The notes: generated from the letters alone by a model not told the origin. 64,000 bases of DNA from BACL27 sp964203235 (GCA_964203235.1 CAXNLE010000001.1:434001-498000); one strand, 5' to 3'; positions 33,493-42,758 are shown, numbered from the stretch's first letter. Translations and numbers: made by a program.

Positions 33493-34709
33493 CGGCGATT
33501 CCGCAACGACAAAAGCAGCGCCTGCTCATCGCATTGTGTTGCGGCATTGCGTCTGCGTTGATGCTGCCCGCTGGCCTCGTGATCGGCTACAACTCGGTAC
33601 TCAATTCGAATGGTGGTACCAATGTCAATAACGTCAAAGTTTTAAAAATACTTGACACGCCGGTTGCTCTTTTGGCAACTGTAAACGATTCAAAAGAGAT
33701 CACCACGGTAAGTGTGATTGCTTTGGCGGGCGGGAGTTTCGGCGGAACAATTATTTCGATCCCAGCAAAAACACAAGCTGAAGTTGCGCAAGGAGAAGCA
33801 CCAAGAAGAATTTTTGATTCTTATGTTGATGGCGATTCATCTGCGTTTGTCGCCGATGTCGAGGGGTTACTTAATGTCACGATCTCTGCAGTTGGTATTT
33901 TGAACCGTGATGACTTATTACGGCTGCTTGGTCCGGTTGGGCCAGTTGAAATACTTCTTGATTCAGATGTGCGCAACACTGGCGCAGACGGTGCAACGTC
34001 TCTCGTCGCGAAGGTAGGCAAAGCAACGATTGACACATTTTCGCTTGCCGGTATTCTGTTGGCTCGCGAAATTGATCAAAGTGAAGCGGCAAGATTTAAT
34101 CACCACAAATCTGCGTGGACAGCAATCGCTAACTCGGTTGGCCTCGGGCTCAGACTTCAAAGTTTGCAGACAGACCCACTTGAAGCACCTGTAGATTTTG
34201 CGAGTTTTATGGAGCGGTTATTTAACGGCCCAATTCAAATCTGGCAGTTTGTTGCAACGGCTGTTCCGGCTGGTGTTGATAATCCAAATTCATTAGATAT
34301 GTTCAGCCTTGATCAATCAGAAGTGACGATGATCATGGCGAGTGTCGCACCAACTTCGGTCACGGGCTCAGGTGTGGCTGGTGCACTTGCTGTTCAGGTT
34401 GACAGTCCGTTCAATGATCCAGCAGTGAGTCGTGAGATTGTTCGTCGACTTGTGGCAATCGGTTTTGACGTGGCACTTGTTCGCGAAGTGCCTGGGCCGC
34501 CCCAAGAACTGACAGAAATTAGATTTGTTGACTCGAATGTTTTGGCCGATATTGGTTTGCAGGATTTTATTGGCGACTTTGAGACTGCTCAAACCCGCGA
34601 ACGCGCCCAAGGCATTGAACTGCAGATTGTTTTAGGCAATTCATTTGTTGCGTTTGCAAAAGACAATCCCGATCTTCCTGCCACTACTGTTGTGGCTTCA
34701 GAAGAATGA
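33489..34709 (+). CDS. LytR-CpsA-Psr-like envelope protein with LytR_C domain
   Basis: A 406-residue protein with an N-terminal membrane anchor (LLIALCCGIASALMLPAGLVIGY) and an extracellular part. Residues about 50-230 have LCP-like features (SIPAKTQAEVAQGEAPRRIFDSYVDGDS, then LLGPVGPVEILLD). The C-terminal about 90 residues (GALAVQVDSPFNDPAVSREIVRRLVAIGFDVALVRE) match LytR_C. LCP proteins attach glycopolymers to peptidoglycan; the classical Arg-rich lipid-binding residues are not obvious here, so it may be a non-catalytic relative. It overlaps nadD and rsfS by four bases each. Confidence 0.68.
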   Translation: MTAIPQRQKQRLLIALCCGIASALMLPAGLVIGYNSVLNSNGGTNVNNVKVLKILDTPVALLATVNDSKEITTVSVIALAGGSFGGTIISIPAKTQAEVAQGEAPRRIFDSYVDGDSSAFVADVEGLLNVTISAVGILNRDDLLRLLGPVGPVEILLDSDVRNTGADGATSLVAKVGKATIDTFSLAGILLAREIDQSEAARFNHHKSAWTAIANSVGLGLRLQSLQTDPLEAPVDFASFMERLFNGPIQIWQFVATAVPAGVDNPNSLDMFSLDQSEVTMIMASVAPTSVTGSGVAGALAVQVDSPFNDPAVSREIVRRLVAIGFDVALVREVPGPPQELTEIRFVDSNVLADIGLQDFIGDFETAQTRERAQGIELQIVLGNSFVAFAKDNPDLPATTVVASEE

Positions 34710-35080
34710 GTACTTACACACCACAATCAGACGCGTTGCGTATTGCCAAAGTTGCCGCGCAGGCCGCCGACGAAAAACAAGCAACCGATGTGACGGTTTT
34801 AGATGTCGGTGAGATTTTGGCAATTACTGACTTGTTTGTGGTTGCGAGTGCTGGCAATAAACGGCAGGTGCGCACGATTTGTGACGCAATCACCGACGCT
34901 GTTCGTCGTGAAACAGGTCGCTCGCCATTATCTAGTGAGGGCGTAACCGAGCAGCAGTGGATTTTGATTGATTACGGCAGTGTTGTCGTTCATGTGTTTG
35001 ATGACGAGACACGCAGATTTTATGAAATAGAACGTCTCTATCGCGATGTGCCAGCAGTCAGTTGGCGCCTCGTCAGTTAA
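34706..35080 (+). CDS. rsfS: Ribosomal silencing factor RsfS
   Basis: A 124-residue RsfS/Iojap protein. The conserved core is present: ALRIAKVAAQAADEKQATDVTVLDV, LAITDLFVVASAGNKRQVR, and WILIDYGSVVVHVFDDETRRFYEIERLY. RsfS binds L14 of the large subunit and blocks subunit joining when nutrients are scarce. ATG overlaps the upstream stop (ATGA). A tRNA gene follows after 32 bases. Confidence 0.93.
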   Translation: MSTYTPQSDALRIAKVAAQAADEKQATDVTVLDVGEILAITDLFVVASAGNKRQVRTICDAITDAVRRETGRSPLSSEGVTEQQWILIDYGSVVVHVFDDETRRFYEIERLYRDVPAVSWRLVS

Positions 35081-35112
35081 TTGTTTGTTCGTGTAGCGTA
35101 AGAAGTCTTATT

Positions 35113-35185
35113 GGGGCTGTAGCTCAGTTGGTAGAGCGCTTCCATGGCATGGAAGAGGCCAGGGGTTCGATTCCCCTCAGCTCCA
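35113..35185 (+). tRNA. tRNA-Ala (anticodon GGC)
   Basis: A full cloverleaf of 73 bases can be drawn: acceptor GGGGCTG / CAGCTCC with one G-U pair, D stem GCTC/GAGC, anticodon stem CTTCC/GGAAG with loop ATGGCAT (GGC at 35146-35148), variable AGGCC, T stem AGGGG/CCCCT with loop TTCGATT, discriminator A. The CCA end is not encoded. Confidence 0.96.
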
Positions 35186-35299
35186 CAATTGGGGTGCGAG
35201 ACTTAAGTGGTATTAACCGAAGGTAATTGCTTAATGCAAAATTTTGCTTTGGGATTAGCAAAGAGAGTTCGGTTGGTGTGTTTGCTCTAGGGTTTAAGG

Positions 35300-35794
35300 G
35301 TGCGAATTGTAAAAGTTTCGATTTTTTTGATCCCAATCTTTTTGATATTTGGCTATTGGGCATCAAGTACACCAGTGTTGATCACCACCGTAAGTGGGTA
35401 TGAGATTAAGCCATTGGCTTTTTTGCCTAAGGCAAATCTTGCAGGGGCCATTTTAAAAGGTGCCGACCTTCATGGCGCAGTGCTCAGCGAAGCGAATCTC
35501 AAAAATTCGATGTTGGCGGACTCGGATCTGTCTTTTGCGAACTTGACTGGTGCTGACCTTTCTGGTGCTGATTTATCGGGCGCCGATTTTTCTGACGCTG
35601 ATCTTCTCAATGCCAATCTTGAAGGAGCAAATCTAAAAGGTGCAAATATGCGAGGCGCATATTTGAGGGGTGCAAACTTGCGCGGAGCACTGATGTCTGA
35701 CAGCGACATGACCAATGCAAATATGATTGGTGTTGATATTTACGGTGCAATCTTGACTAATGCAATAATGCCTGACGGAAAGATTCACCGCTAG
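35300..35794 (+). CDS. Pentapeptide-repeat protein with N-terminal membrane anchor
   Basis: A 164-residue protein from GTG 35300. Residues 6-22 are hydrophobic (SIFLIPIFLIFGYWAS), then from about residue 40 there are pentapeptide repeats of A(N/D)LxG type (ANLAGAILKGADLHG, then ADLSGADLSGADFSD, ANLKGANMRGAYLRG). The repeats fold into a right-handed quadrilateral beta-helix. With an anchor and about 20 repeats the domain is probably outside the membrane; no molecular function can be assigned. A gap of about 180 bases separates it from phoX. Confidence 0.82.
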   Translation: MRIVKVSIFLIPIFLIFGYWASSTPVLITTVSGYEIKPLAFLPKANLAGAILKGADLHGAVLSEANLKNSMLADSDLSFANLTGADLSGADLSGADFSDADLLNANLEGANLKGANMRGAYLRGANLRGALMSDSDMTNANMIGVDIYGAILTNAIMPDGKIHR

Positions 35795-35806
35795 CGAGAT
35801 CGAGCC

Positions 35807-35842
35807 CGAGTTCTAGACCAAGTTCTAGCGCGAGTTTTAGCA
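35807..35842. repeat. Three tandem 12-bp units
   Basis: CGAGTTCTAGAC, CAAGTTCTAGCG and CGAGTTTTAGCA lie head to tail just after the pentapeptide gene. Each differs from the next at two to four positions. No function is evident. Confidence 0.5.
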
Positions 35843-35977
35843 GAAATTTTCGCCAACTATGTTTTGACATCTGTTCATTAAGTTGTCACTAGTTGTTTGC
35901 CAGTCTGTTTCTCTTAGTTAAAACAATTTGTCTATTGTCAAAGCTTCATAAGACAAACTAAATCAACAAGGAGCAAA

Positions 35978-37822
35978 ATGAGTAACGAAATGCACGAAGA
36001 AGTCAGCAATAAGTCGAATAATCGTGAATTCGAAGATGTTTTAAATACTTACATGTCGAGGCGCTCACTTTTGGTGGGCTCGCTTGCTGGTGTTGCACTC
36101 ACATTTGTTGGCGCCCGTGCAGCATCGGCGTCTGCATCAAATGGTTTGACCGCTAAATCAGCGTCTCAAATGATCGCGGCAAAGTCACCAAAAATTGGTT
36201 TCACATCAATCCCATTGCAGGGCAGTCCGATGCCAACGATTGCGCCTGAATACTCGTACAGCGTGTTGATCCCATGGCGCGAAAAACTTGACGGAAGCGG
36301 CACATCATTTGACTATGCAGGTTTCACCGCCGCTCAGCAAGAGCAGAGCATCGGCATCGGTCACGACGGTATGTGGTATTTCGGTGACAACAAAAAAGGT
36401 TTGATGTGCATTAACCACGAATATGGCACGACAAAGCACGTGATGGGCAAGAATGTGCCAACAAGCGCTGCAGATGTCGCACTGTCTCAAACAGCTCACG
36501 GCATCTCCGTTGTAGCGATCGAAAACGTCGACGGTAAATGGAAGGTAGTCAAAAGTAAAAAGAACCGTCGAGTGCATGTCAATACGCTTGCGACAATAAG
36601 CGGGCCGGTTGCTAAGAGTGCATTAATTCAAAATGCAGCAGGTAATCCAATCCAAGGAACAATGAATAACTGTGCAAATGGCAAGACGCCTTGGGGTACA
36701 TATTTGACATGTGAAGAAAACTTCAACGGTTACTTCGGTGCAAAATCTTCAACGTGGAAACCGAATGCTGAGCAAACTCGTTACGGTATTGTGGCCGCAG
36801 GGTTTGGTTATGATTGGCACAAGTTTGACGCACGATTTGATTTGTCTGATGCCAACTACGCAAACGAAGCAAATCGTTTCGGCTACGTAGTCGAGATTGA
36901 TCCAAACAAGCCAGGATCGCAACCAATCAAGCGCTCTGCGCTCGGTCGAGTTAAGCATGAAGGTGCTGAAGTCGTCGAAGGCAAAGATGGTCGCATTGTT
37001 GTTTATATGGGTGATGATGAGCGATTTGATTATGTATACAAGTTCGTTTCAAAGTCGAACTGGAAGTCAATGATTAAAGCTGGTATTAGTCCTCTTGACG
37101 AGGGCACGCTCTATGTCGCCAAATTCAATGACGATGGCACAGGTGCATGGCTTGAACTGAGTCCAAGCAATCCGGCGTTGTCAACATGGACACTCGACAA
37201 AATTTTGGTCTACACCCGCATGGCAGCTGATGTTGTCGGCGCCACGAAAATGGATCGACCAGAATGGATTGCTGGATCAAAGACTGGCGAAATGTATGTG
37301 ACGTTGACGAACAACACGCAACGAGGCACAGTTGGCAAAGCTGCGGTTGACAAAGCGAACCCGACAAAAGTAAATACATACGGCCACATCGTGCGCTGGA
37401 AAGATGCGAATGAATACCTCGGTATGACATTCAATTGGGATATTTTCCTCTTGGCAAACGATACATTCGACGAAGGAGGTCAGATGTTTGGTTCACCCGA
37501 TGGCATCTGGGTTGACTCTGATGATCGTGTTTTCGTTCAAACCGATGGTGAGCAGCCGGGCAAGTTCAATGACCAAATGCTCGTCGCCAATGCGAAAACT
37601 AAAGAAATTCGACGACTTTTCACCGGTGTCAAAGGAAGCGAAGTTACAGGTGTGACAGTTACTCCAGATCGCAAGACGATGTTTGTCAACTTGCAACACC
37701 CTGGTGACGGTGACCCAGCGATCAGTAATTTCCCGGCGCCGTATACAGGCGCAACTGGCCCTGTGCCACGTGACTGCACGATTGTAATCACTCGCAAAAA
37801 CGGTGGAATAATCGGAAGCTAG
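35978..37822 (+). CDS. PhoX-family (DUF839) phosphatase, Tat-exported
   Basis: A 614-residue protein with a twin-arginine signal starting near residue 28 (SRRSLLVGSLAGVALTFVG, cleavage after ARAASA). ATG is preceded by AAGGAG. The mature part matches DUF839/PhoX: GMWYFGDNKKGLMCINHEYG, MNNCANGKTPWGTYLTCEENFNGYF, FGYVVEIDP, GRVKHEGAEVV, VVYMGDDERFDYVYKFV and GSPDGIWVDSDDRVFVQTDG. PhoX enzymes are Ca/Fe-dependent alkaline phosphatases active in phosphate scavenging. Upstream, GTT-containing units at about 10-11 base spacing (35873-35903) could be PHO-box repeats, but are too degenerate to call. Confidence 0.87.
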   Translation: MSNEMHEEVSNKSNNREFEDVLNTYMSRRSLLVGSLAGVALTFVGARAASASASNGLTAKSASQMIAAKSPKIGFTSIPLQGSPMPTIAPEYSYSVLIPWREKLDGSGTSFDYAGFTAAQQEQSIGIGHDGMWYFGDNKKGLMCINHEYGTTKHVMGKNVPTSAADVALSQTAHGISVVAIENVDGKWKVVKSKKNRRVHVNTLATISGPVAKSALIQNAAGNPIQGTMNNCANGKTPWGTYLTCEENFNGYFGAKSSTWKPNAEQTRYGIVAAGFGYDWHKFDARFDLSDANYANEANRFGYVVEIDPNKPGSQPIKRSALGRVKHEGAEVVEGKDGRIVVYMGDDERFDYVYKFVSKSNWKSMIKAGISPLDEGTLYVAKFNDDGTGAWLELSPSNPALSTWTLDKILVYTRMAADVVGATKMDRPEWIAGSKTGEMYVTLTNNTQRGTVGKAAVDKANPTKVNTYGHIVRWKDANEYLGMTFNWDIFLLANDTFDEGGQMFGSPDGIWVDSDDRVFVQTDGEQPGKFNDQMLVANAKTKEIRRLFTGVKGSEVTGVTVTPDRKTMFVNLQHPGDGDPAISNFPAPYTGATGPVPRDCTIVITRKNGGIIGS

Positions 37823-37846
37823 AAAGCGGTAATTGCTGCAAGAACG

Positions 37847-37895
37847 TAGTCTCTCGTGTGGTTGCCAAACTTTTGGTGAGGCGCACGAGAGACTA
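37847..37895 (+). terminator. Large hairpin after phoX
   Basis: TAGTCTCTCGTG (37847-37858) and CACGAGAGACTA (37884-37895) pair perfectly over 12 bp, extendable by a G-U and a G-C pair. CCAAA-TTTGG inside the loop adds a second small stem. The tail AATGTTTTAG is only partly U-rich, so efficiency as an intrinsic terminator is uncertain. It separates phoX from the SDR gene. Confidence 0.6.
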
Positions 37896-37907
37896 ATGTT
37901 TTAGCAG

Positions 37908-38675
37908 ATGGTTGGCTCGGTAAATACCCAAGATTTTTCGTTAACTGGTCTGCGGGCGCTTGTTACTGGCGGAGGGTCTGGAATCGGCAAGGCGATTGCC
38001 GACGCGATGAAGCTTGCTGGCGCGCGAGTTGTCGTGTGCGATGTCAATGACAGCACAAAGCCCGATTATGTTTGCGATGTCTCAAAGACGAGCGACGTCA
38101 ATGCGATGTTTGACGCAATTCAGCGTGATCTAGGTGGTCTAGACATTTTGGTGAACAATGTCGGCGTACCGGGGCCGACTGCGCGAGTAGATGAGATGGA
38201 TGCTGACGCTTACGACGAATGCGTGCGAATAAATCTTGGTGGAACGTTTCGATGCACAAGTGCCGCAGTGCCAATGTTGTTGCAGACTCGAGGTTCAATT
38301 ATTAATATCTCGACGAGTGCCGGAATCTTTGGGTACCCGTTGCGCTCACCATATGTTGCTGCCAAATGGGGAATCATCGGCTTAACTAAATCTTGGGCAA
38401 TGGAACTTGGTGCGCAAGGTGTGCGTGTTAATGCGATTTGTCCTGGTTCGGTTAGTGGCCCACGGATGGATGGCGTGATCAAGCGTGAAGCCGCCGCAAC
38501 TGGAGTGACCGCACAAAGTATTCGCACCGGATACGAGAATCAGGTTTCAATGAAGACATTTATTGACGCCAGCGACATTGCAGCATCAGCAGTATTTCTG
38601 AGTTCGCCTGCTGCGCGGTTCATCACCGGTCAAGTTTTGCCTGTTGATGGCAATATCGAAACAATGCGCGCTTAA
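37908..38675 (+). CDS. Short-chain dehydrogenase/reductase
   Basis: A 255-residue classical SDR: NAD(P) site LVTGGGSGIGKAIADA, DILVNNVGVPGPTARV (NNxG), catalytic Ser in INISTSAG, and Y-V-A-A-K in SPYVAAKWGIIGLTK; the tail QVLPVDGNIETMRA is typical. It oxidises or reduces a hydroxyl or keto group. It precedes the PotA-like gene by 17 bases and may be co-transcribed with it, suggesting that it acts on the imported compound. Confidence 0.87.
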   Translation: MVGSVNTQDFSLTGLRALVTGGGSGIGKAIADAMKLAGARVVVCDVNDSTKPDYVCDVSKTSDVNAMFDAIQRDLGGLDILVNNVGVPGPTARVDEMDADAYDECVRINLGGTFRCTSAAVPMLLQTRGSIINISTSAGIFGYPLRSPYVAAKWGIIGLTKSWAMELGAQGVRVNAICPGSVSGPRMDGVIKREAAATGVTAQSIRTGYENQVSMKTFIDASDIAASAVFLSSPAARFITGQVLPVDGNIETMRA

Positions 38676-38692
38676 TATTTCGGGGATAATTT

Positions 38693-39754
38693 ATGCCAGC
38701 AATTGAACTCGACGGTGCGGTAACGCTAAAGAATTTATTCAAGTCATACGGCGACCGAGTTGTAGTCAATGATGTCTCTCTCGAAATTCGTGCTGGCGAA
38801 TTTTTTTCGATGCTCGGCCCGTCTGGTTGTGGCAAGACAACGACATTGCGAATGATCGGTGGTTTTGAGCAACCTGATAGTGGCAATATCTTTATTGACA
38901 ATCGTGATGTCACAAGCGACGAACCCGAAGCCCGACCACTAAACACTGTTTTCCAGAACTATTCATTGTTTCCGCATTTGAACGTTAAAGAAAATGTGAA
39001 GTTTGGTTTACGATTCGAAAATGCGTTTATAAAAAGTTCTAAGTCTGACGAGCAACGAGTCGGCGAGGCGCTTGCGCTCGTGCGACTTGGCGGTTTTGGT
39101 GAGCGTCGCGTGCACCAACTTTCTGGTGGCGAGCAACAACGGGTCGCACTTGCTCGTGCTCTGATTCTCGAGCCGAGCGTGCTTCTGCTTGACGAACCAC
39201 TTGGGGCGCTAGACGCACAGTTGCGGGCGCAACTTCAAGTTGAGTTGGCGACATTGCAGCGCCAAATCGGAATCACTTTCGTTTACGTCACGCACGATCA
39301 ACATGAAGCGTTCACGATGAGCGATCGCATTGGCGTGATGCGAGAGGGCAGATTAATGCAGGTGGGTGGCCCACGTGAACTTTATGAGCAGCCCAACTCT
39401 GTAGAAGTGGCGCGATTCGTTGGTGCTGCAAACTTGATTCAGTGTCGTGTTATCTCGCGCGGCGTCATTGAACTTGCCGGAGAGAAATTTGCCGCTCCAG
39501 AGTCTGCGCCAATCGGTGATGGCATGATGATGATTCGTCCAGAACGAATTCGCATTGGGTCAGGCAACCACAAAGCAATTATTGAGCGGGTGACTTTTGC
39601 TGGTTCAGTTCTGCGGATCTCACTCAAACTTGGGCAAGTGACGATCAATGCTGAAGTGCCAAACGACGAAACAACTGTTGGTTTGCGTGATGGCCAAGAA
39701 GTAAATATTGATGTACTGCCCGACGCTGTTCGCGTTTTGCCGCTAACTAACTAA
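38693..39754 (+). CDS. ABC transporter ATP-binding protein, PotA-like
   Basis: A 353-residue ATPase of the polyamine/opine (PotA/FbpC) family. Walker A is GPSGCGKTTT, the Q-loop is FQNYSLFPHLNVKENV, the signature is LSGGEQQRVALARAL, Walker B is VLLLDEPLGALD and the H-loop YVTHDQHEAFTM. The C-terminal TOBE region (MMMIRPERIRIG) binds regulatory ligands. The two permeases and binding protein are encoded convergently on the minus strand immediately downstream, so the four genes form one importer from two transcripts. Confidence 0.9.
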   Translation: MPAIELDGAVTLKNLFKSYGDRVVVNDVSLEIRAGEFFSMLGPSGCGKTTTLRMIGGFEQPDSGNIFIDNRDVTSDEPEARPLNTVFQNYSLFPHLNVKENVKFGLRFENAFIKSSKSDEQRVGEALALVRLGGFGERRVHQLSGGEQQRVALARALILEPSVLLLDEPLGALDAQLRAQLQVELATLQRQIGITFVYVTHDQHEAFTMSDRIGVMREGRLMQVGGPRELYEQPNSVEVARFVGAANLIQCRVISRGVIELAGEKFAAPESAPIGDGMMMIRPERIRIGSGNHKAIIERVTFAGSVLRISLKLGQVTINAEVPNDETTVGLRDGQEVNIDVLPDAVRVLPLTN

Positions 39755-39767
39755 TTAACTAGCTAGT
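39743..39767. repeat. Six-frame stop sequence at convergent junction (copy C)
   Basis: This 25-base block runs from the PotA stop region to just before the PotC stop. It consists of repeated CTAA/TTAACTAG/CTAG units. TAA occurs in all three forward frames (39744, 39748, 39752) and CTA in all three reverse frames (39743, 39747, 39751). It resembles copies A and B. Confidence 0.6.
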
Positions 39768-39771
39768 TTGC

Positions 39772-40647
39772 TCAGCCTTCAATTTGCGTAACGTCGGCGA
39801 GTGCAGCACGAAGGCCGCCATGTTCGCCATGTCGCTTGCGCCAAGTTGACAATCCAAATAAACCAATAATTAGAACAGTAAACGAAGCCAAGACGAGCAG
39901 AGTTGCCAGTGCGTTGAGTGCCGGTGTAGCGCCACCTTTGACTGACGAATAAATTCGTAGAGGCACAGTTTCTGAGTTGATACCAGATGAAAGAAAGCTA
40001 GTTATGACGAAGTCGTCGATAACTGTTGCAAACACAACAACGAGACTTGCCATTACTGATGGCCAGAGCATTGGCAATAAAACATGGCGAAGTGCTTGCC
40101 AGCGAGTCGCTCCTAAATCTCGAGCCGCCTCTTCAAATGATGGACCAATTGATACGAGTCGCGCCCGCACAATGACCACGACGCTCGCCAAAGAGAACGT
40201 GACGTTGCCAAGTAATTGTGCAGCAAAGCCAAGTGGCACGGCTGTAAACAATCGCGTGAAAGTTATTAGTAATGCCGCACCGACAACAATCTCGGGTGTG
40301 ATCAACGGTGCCGAGGTTAATCCTTGAACGACATTGCTGCCGCGCCCACGAATGCGTTGCGAGCCAATTGCCAGTGTGATGCCGAGTGGTGTAACTACGA
40401 GAAGTGTGACGAAGGCCAAAATAAGCGAGTTGATAATTGCATTGCGCGTCTCAGGGTTATGAAAAACCGAAGCATACGGATCGGTGAACCACCATCGCAG
40501 TGAGAAGCCCTGCCAAACAGTTCGGCTGCGACCATCGTTGAACGAATAAATTACAGCGATGATCACTGGCACGAGACTCCAGATGATGTAACCCCAGACG
40601 ATATAAACGAGCGCCGAACCTTTTTTGCGCTTCATAATGATCTCCAT
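39772..40647 (-). CDS. ABC transporter permease, PotC-like
   Basis: A 291-residue inner-membrane permease with about six hydrophobic segments. The EAA loop is FEEAARDLGATRWQALRHVLLPMLWPSVMASL, characteristic of the PotC/ThuG subgroup. It pairs with the PotB-like protein encoded upstream. The start MEIIMKRKKG contains an alternative ATG at residue 5. The last gene of the three-gene minus-strand operon. Confidence 0.87.
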   Translation of the reverse strand: MEIIMKRKKGSALVYIVWGYIIWSLVPVIIAVIYSFNDGRSRTVWQGFSLRWWFTDPYASVFHNPETRNAIINSLILAFVTLLVVTPLGITLAIGSQRIRGRGSNVVQGLTSAPLITPEIVVGAALLITFTRLFTAVPLGFAAQLLGNVTFSLASVVVIVRARLVSIGPSFEEAARDLGATRWQALRHVLLPMLWPSVMASLVVVFATVIDDFVITSFLSSGINSETVPLRIYSSVKGGATPALNALATLLVLASFTVLIIGLFGLSTWRKRHGEHGGLRAALADVTQIEG

Positions 40648-40667
40648 GAAATGATGCTCATGAATAT

Positions 40668-41549
40668 TTATCTTGCAGTTTGACGCGACTGTTGTCGTGT
40701 GCTGCGCAAGTAGAACGACATGAGCAATAGCAAGAAGATTGATAAAGCAATTACGAGCACCGCACCAGTTTGCGGTTGTGTGCTGGCATTTAAAAAGAAG
40801 TCAATTTGATTACCGATCATCTCGGTGCTAGGTGAGCGCGATAGCAAATCATTCGTGTAGTAGTCACCAAACATTGGTAGCGCGATCAAAATGCCGGCGG
40901 CAACTAGTCCTGCTTTTGACATAGGGACAGTCACAAGCCTGAATGCTTGTCGCGAGTTCGCCCCGAGGTCGCGCGCAGCGTCAATCAACCGCCAATCTAA
41001 ACGCTCGAGAGTAGCGTAGAGCGGGAGAATTAGAAACGGTATGTATCCGTACACCAAGCCAAGAATCACAGTTATTGGTGAGCCATCTAACCAGTTGTAG
41101 TTGATGCCAAAAATTTTCATGAACCTAGTAAACAAGCCGTCGTTGCTGAGCAAGTTGACCCAAGCGAGCATGCGCATTAAGTAGTTCACCCAAAATGGCA
41201 CGATAATTAAAACCAGTAGCAATAGTTTTCGTTTGCCGGCGTGTCGCACCAAAAAATAAGCAATCGGAAATCCAATTATGAAACACAGCATCATCGCGCA
41301 GACGACATAAATGATGGTGCGAACTGCGACTCCTTGCAAGGGCCCAGTTGCCAAACTTGTGAACACTTGTTGGGCTTGAGCGAAATCCCAAGCGAGGGGG
41401 TTCCATTGCGGCACTGCGTCTCGAAATATCGGGTCAATCGTTCCGAATGCGACACAGGCAACTGCATAGAAAGGTACGGCAAACAGCACGAGCAACCAGG
41501 TTGTGCCGGGAATCGCGAATCCTGCCCACAGGCGAGGTGAACTTCTCAA
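40668..41549 (-). CDS. ABC transporter permease, PotB-like
   Basis: A 293-residue permease with about six membrane segments (WLLVLFAVPFYAVACVAF at the start) and the EAA loop LIDAARDLGANSRQAFRLVTVPMSKAGLVAA. It belongs to the PotB/PotH group of spermidine/putrescine importers. It begins four bases after the binding-protein stop and is followed after 20 bases by the PotC-like gene. Confidence 0.87.
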   Translation of the reverse strand: MRSSPRLWAGFAIPGTTWLLVLFAVPFYAVACVAFGTIDPIFRDAVPQWNPLAWDFAQAQQVFTSLATGPLQGVAVRTIIYVVCAMMLCFIIGFPIAYFLVRHAGKRKLLLLVLIIVPFWVNYLMRMLAWVNLLSNDGLFTRFMKIFGINYNWLDGSPITVILGLVYGYIPFLILPLYATLERLDWRLIDAARDLGANSRQAFRLVTVPMSKAGLVAAGILIALPMFGDYYTNDLLSRSPSTEMIGNQIDFFLNASTQPQTGAVLVIALSIFLLLLMSFYLRSTRQQSRQTAR

Positions 41550-41552
41550 GAG

Positions 41553-42758
41553 TTAACCAGCAGTGAAGGCAGTCCATTGCTCGAGCCAGAGCGCGTCAAC
41601 TGCTGGTTCTAGTAAAACTTGGGCTAAACCCGATTCATATTTTTCTGGCGTTACTAGCGCATCAATCAGCGACTCAGGGATCGTGCCTGATGAGATCAGA
41701 AGATCAACTGTGATTGATTCAAGGGCTGGCTGGTATCCAACATATTCGCGGTTCAACATTGCATTGTCGGTATCGCTCAAGAAATTAATCAACTGGTGAG
41801 CTAGAACTGGTGACTTTGCATTCTTGGTTATGCACATGAAGTCGTTTTTGGCGACTGTTGTTTCTGGATACCAAAAGCCAAGAACATCTGGCGAAACACC
41901 TTCGGGAAGATATTGCAGGGCAGTGAACAAGTCGCCCGACCAAGTGAAGTTGATATCGCGGTTGCCTGCTGGCATTTCGGTATAAGCCAAAATATCTACC
42001 TTTGGATTAGTCGCTTCGCGTAGAGAAATTAGATCTTCACCTGCTTTAGTGATGATGGCTGCATCGCTGGTGTTTGCATCTTTGACGCCCGCGCGAAACA
42101 TTGCCATTGCCAAAGTATCGCGATAAGAGTCGAGTACGCCAAGTTTGCCCTTGTACTGCGCATCCCACAACATGTCGTAACCATTTTTAGCGAATGCATT
42201 TTTATCAATGCGGTCCGTCCGATAGCCGATGCCGTTGCCGTAAATAAAATATGGCACGGTGTACTGCGAGCCGAGGTCGTAATACGGATTTTGCAATCCC
42301 TTAATTACGTTGCCAAAGTTTGGTATGTACGACTTATTAAGTGGCTGTAGCAAATCAGCGGCAACGAGTTTTGCCAACCCAGTATCCGTCATACCGAGAA
42401 CAAGGTCGGGCTTAAATGTGCCGTTTCGCAATTTTGCAATCGCCGCTTCTTCTGTGTCATAAATAGTGGTAGACACTTTGCAACCGAATTGTTTTTCAAA
42501 TATTGCGATTGACTCAGGATTTGCATAGTCGGCCCAGTTGAGTATTTCGAGTGTTCCTGATTCGCTGGCCAAGCCATCTGCAATTGCGTCAGTTGTGACC
42601 GGAAGTTTGATCGGGTTCTCTGGTGTGCCGATCGCTAGACCATCAACTGTGGTGTTCGATGATGTGCCACCACAGGCCGCAAGTAAAGAACCACCAACTG
42701 TTATGCCCCCAGTTGTGATGACCAAATTTCGCAAAAAGTCTCTTCGTCGCATTGTCAT
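41553..42758 (-). CDS. ABC transporter substrate-binding lipoprotein, PotD-like (Tat-type signal)
   Basis: About 401 residues from ATG 42758 (MTMRRRDFLRN), preceded by GGCGGGG; a longer frame runs upstream but overlaps the divergent aminotransferase. The signal combines a twin-arginine motif (RRRDFLRNL) with lipobox LAAC, so a folded, lipid-anchored binding protein is likely. The mature part resembles PotD/PotF: LEILNWADYANPESIAIFEKQFGCKVSTTIYDTEEAAIAKL, VPYFIYGNGIGYRTD, and NDFMCITKNAKSPVLAHQLINFL. The ligand could be a polyamine or another cationic amine. Confidence 0.88.
   Translation of the reverse strand: MTMRRRDFLRNLVITTGGITVGGSLLAACGGTSSNTTVDGLAIGTPENPIKLPVTTDAIADGLASESGTLEILNWADYANPESIAIFEKQFGCKVSTTIYDTEEAAIAKLRNGTFKPDLVLGMTDTGLAKLVAADLLQPLNKSYIPNFGNVIKGLQNPYYDLGSQYTVPYFIYGNGIGYRTDRIDKNAFAKNGYDMLWDAQYKGKLGVLDSYRDTLAMAMFRAGVKDANTSDAAIITKAGEDLISLREATNPKVDILAYTEMPAGNRDINFTWSGDLFTALQYLPEGVSPDVLGFWYPETTVAKNDFMCITKNAKSPVLAHQLINFLSDTDNAMLNREYVGYQPALESITVDLLISSGTIPESLIDALVTPEKYESGLAQVLLEPAVDALWLEQWTAFTAG

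Noticed and set aside
35420..35780. DNA tandem repeats in the pentapeptide gene as a CRISPR or VNTR
   Set aside because: The 15-base periodicity is explained by pentapeptide coding; there are no spacers.
35870..35915. PHO box upstream of phoX
   Set aside because: GTT-containing units have irregular 9-11 base spacing and poor agreement with the actinobacterial GTTCACC repeat.
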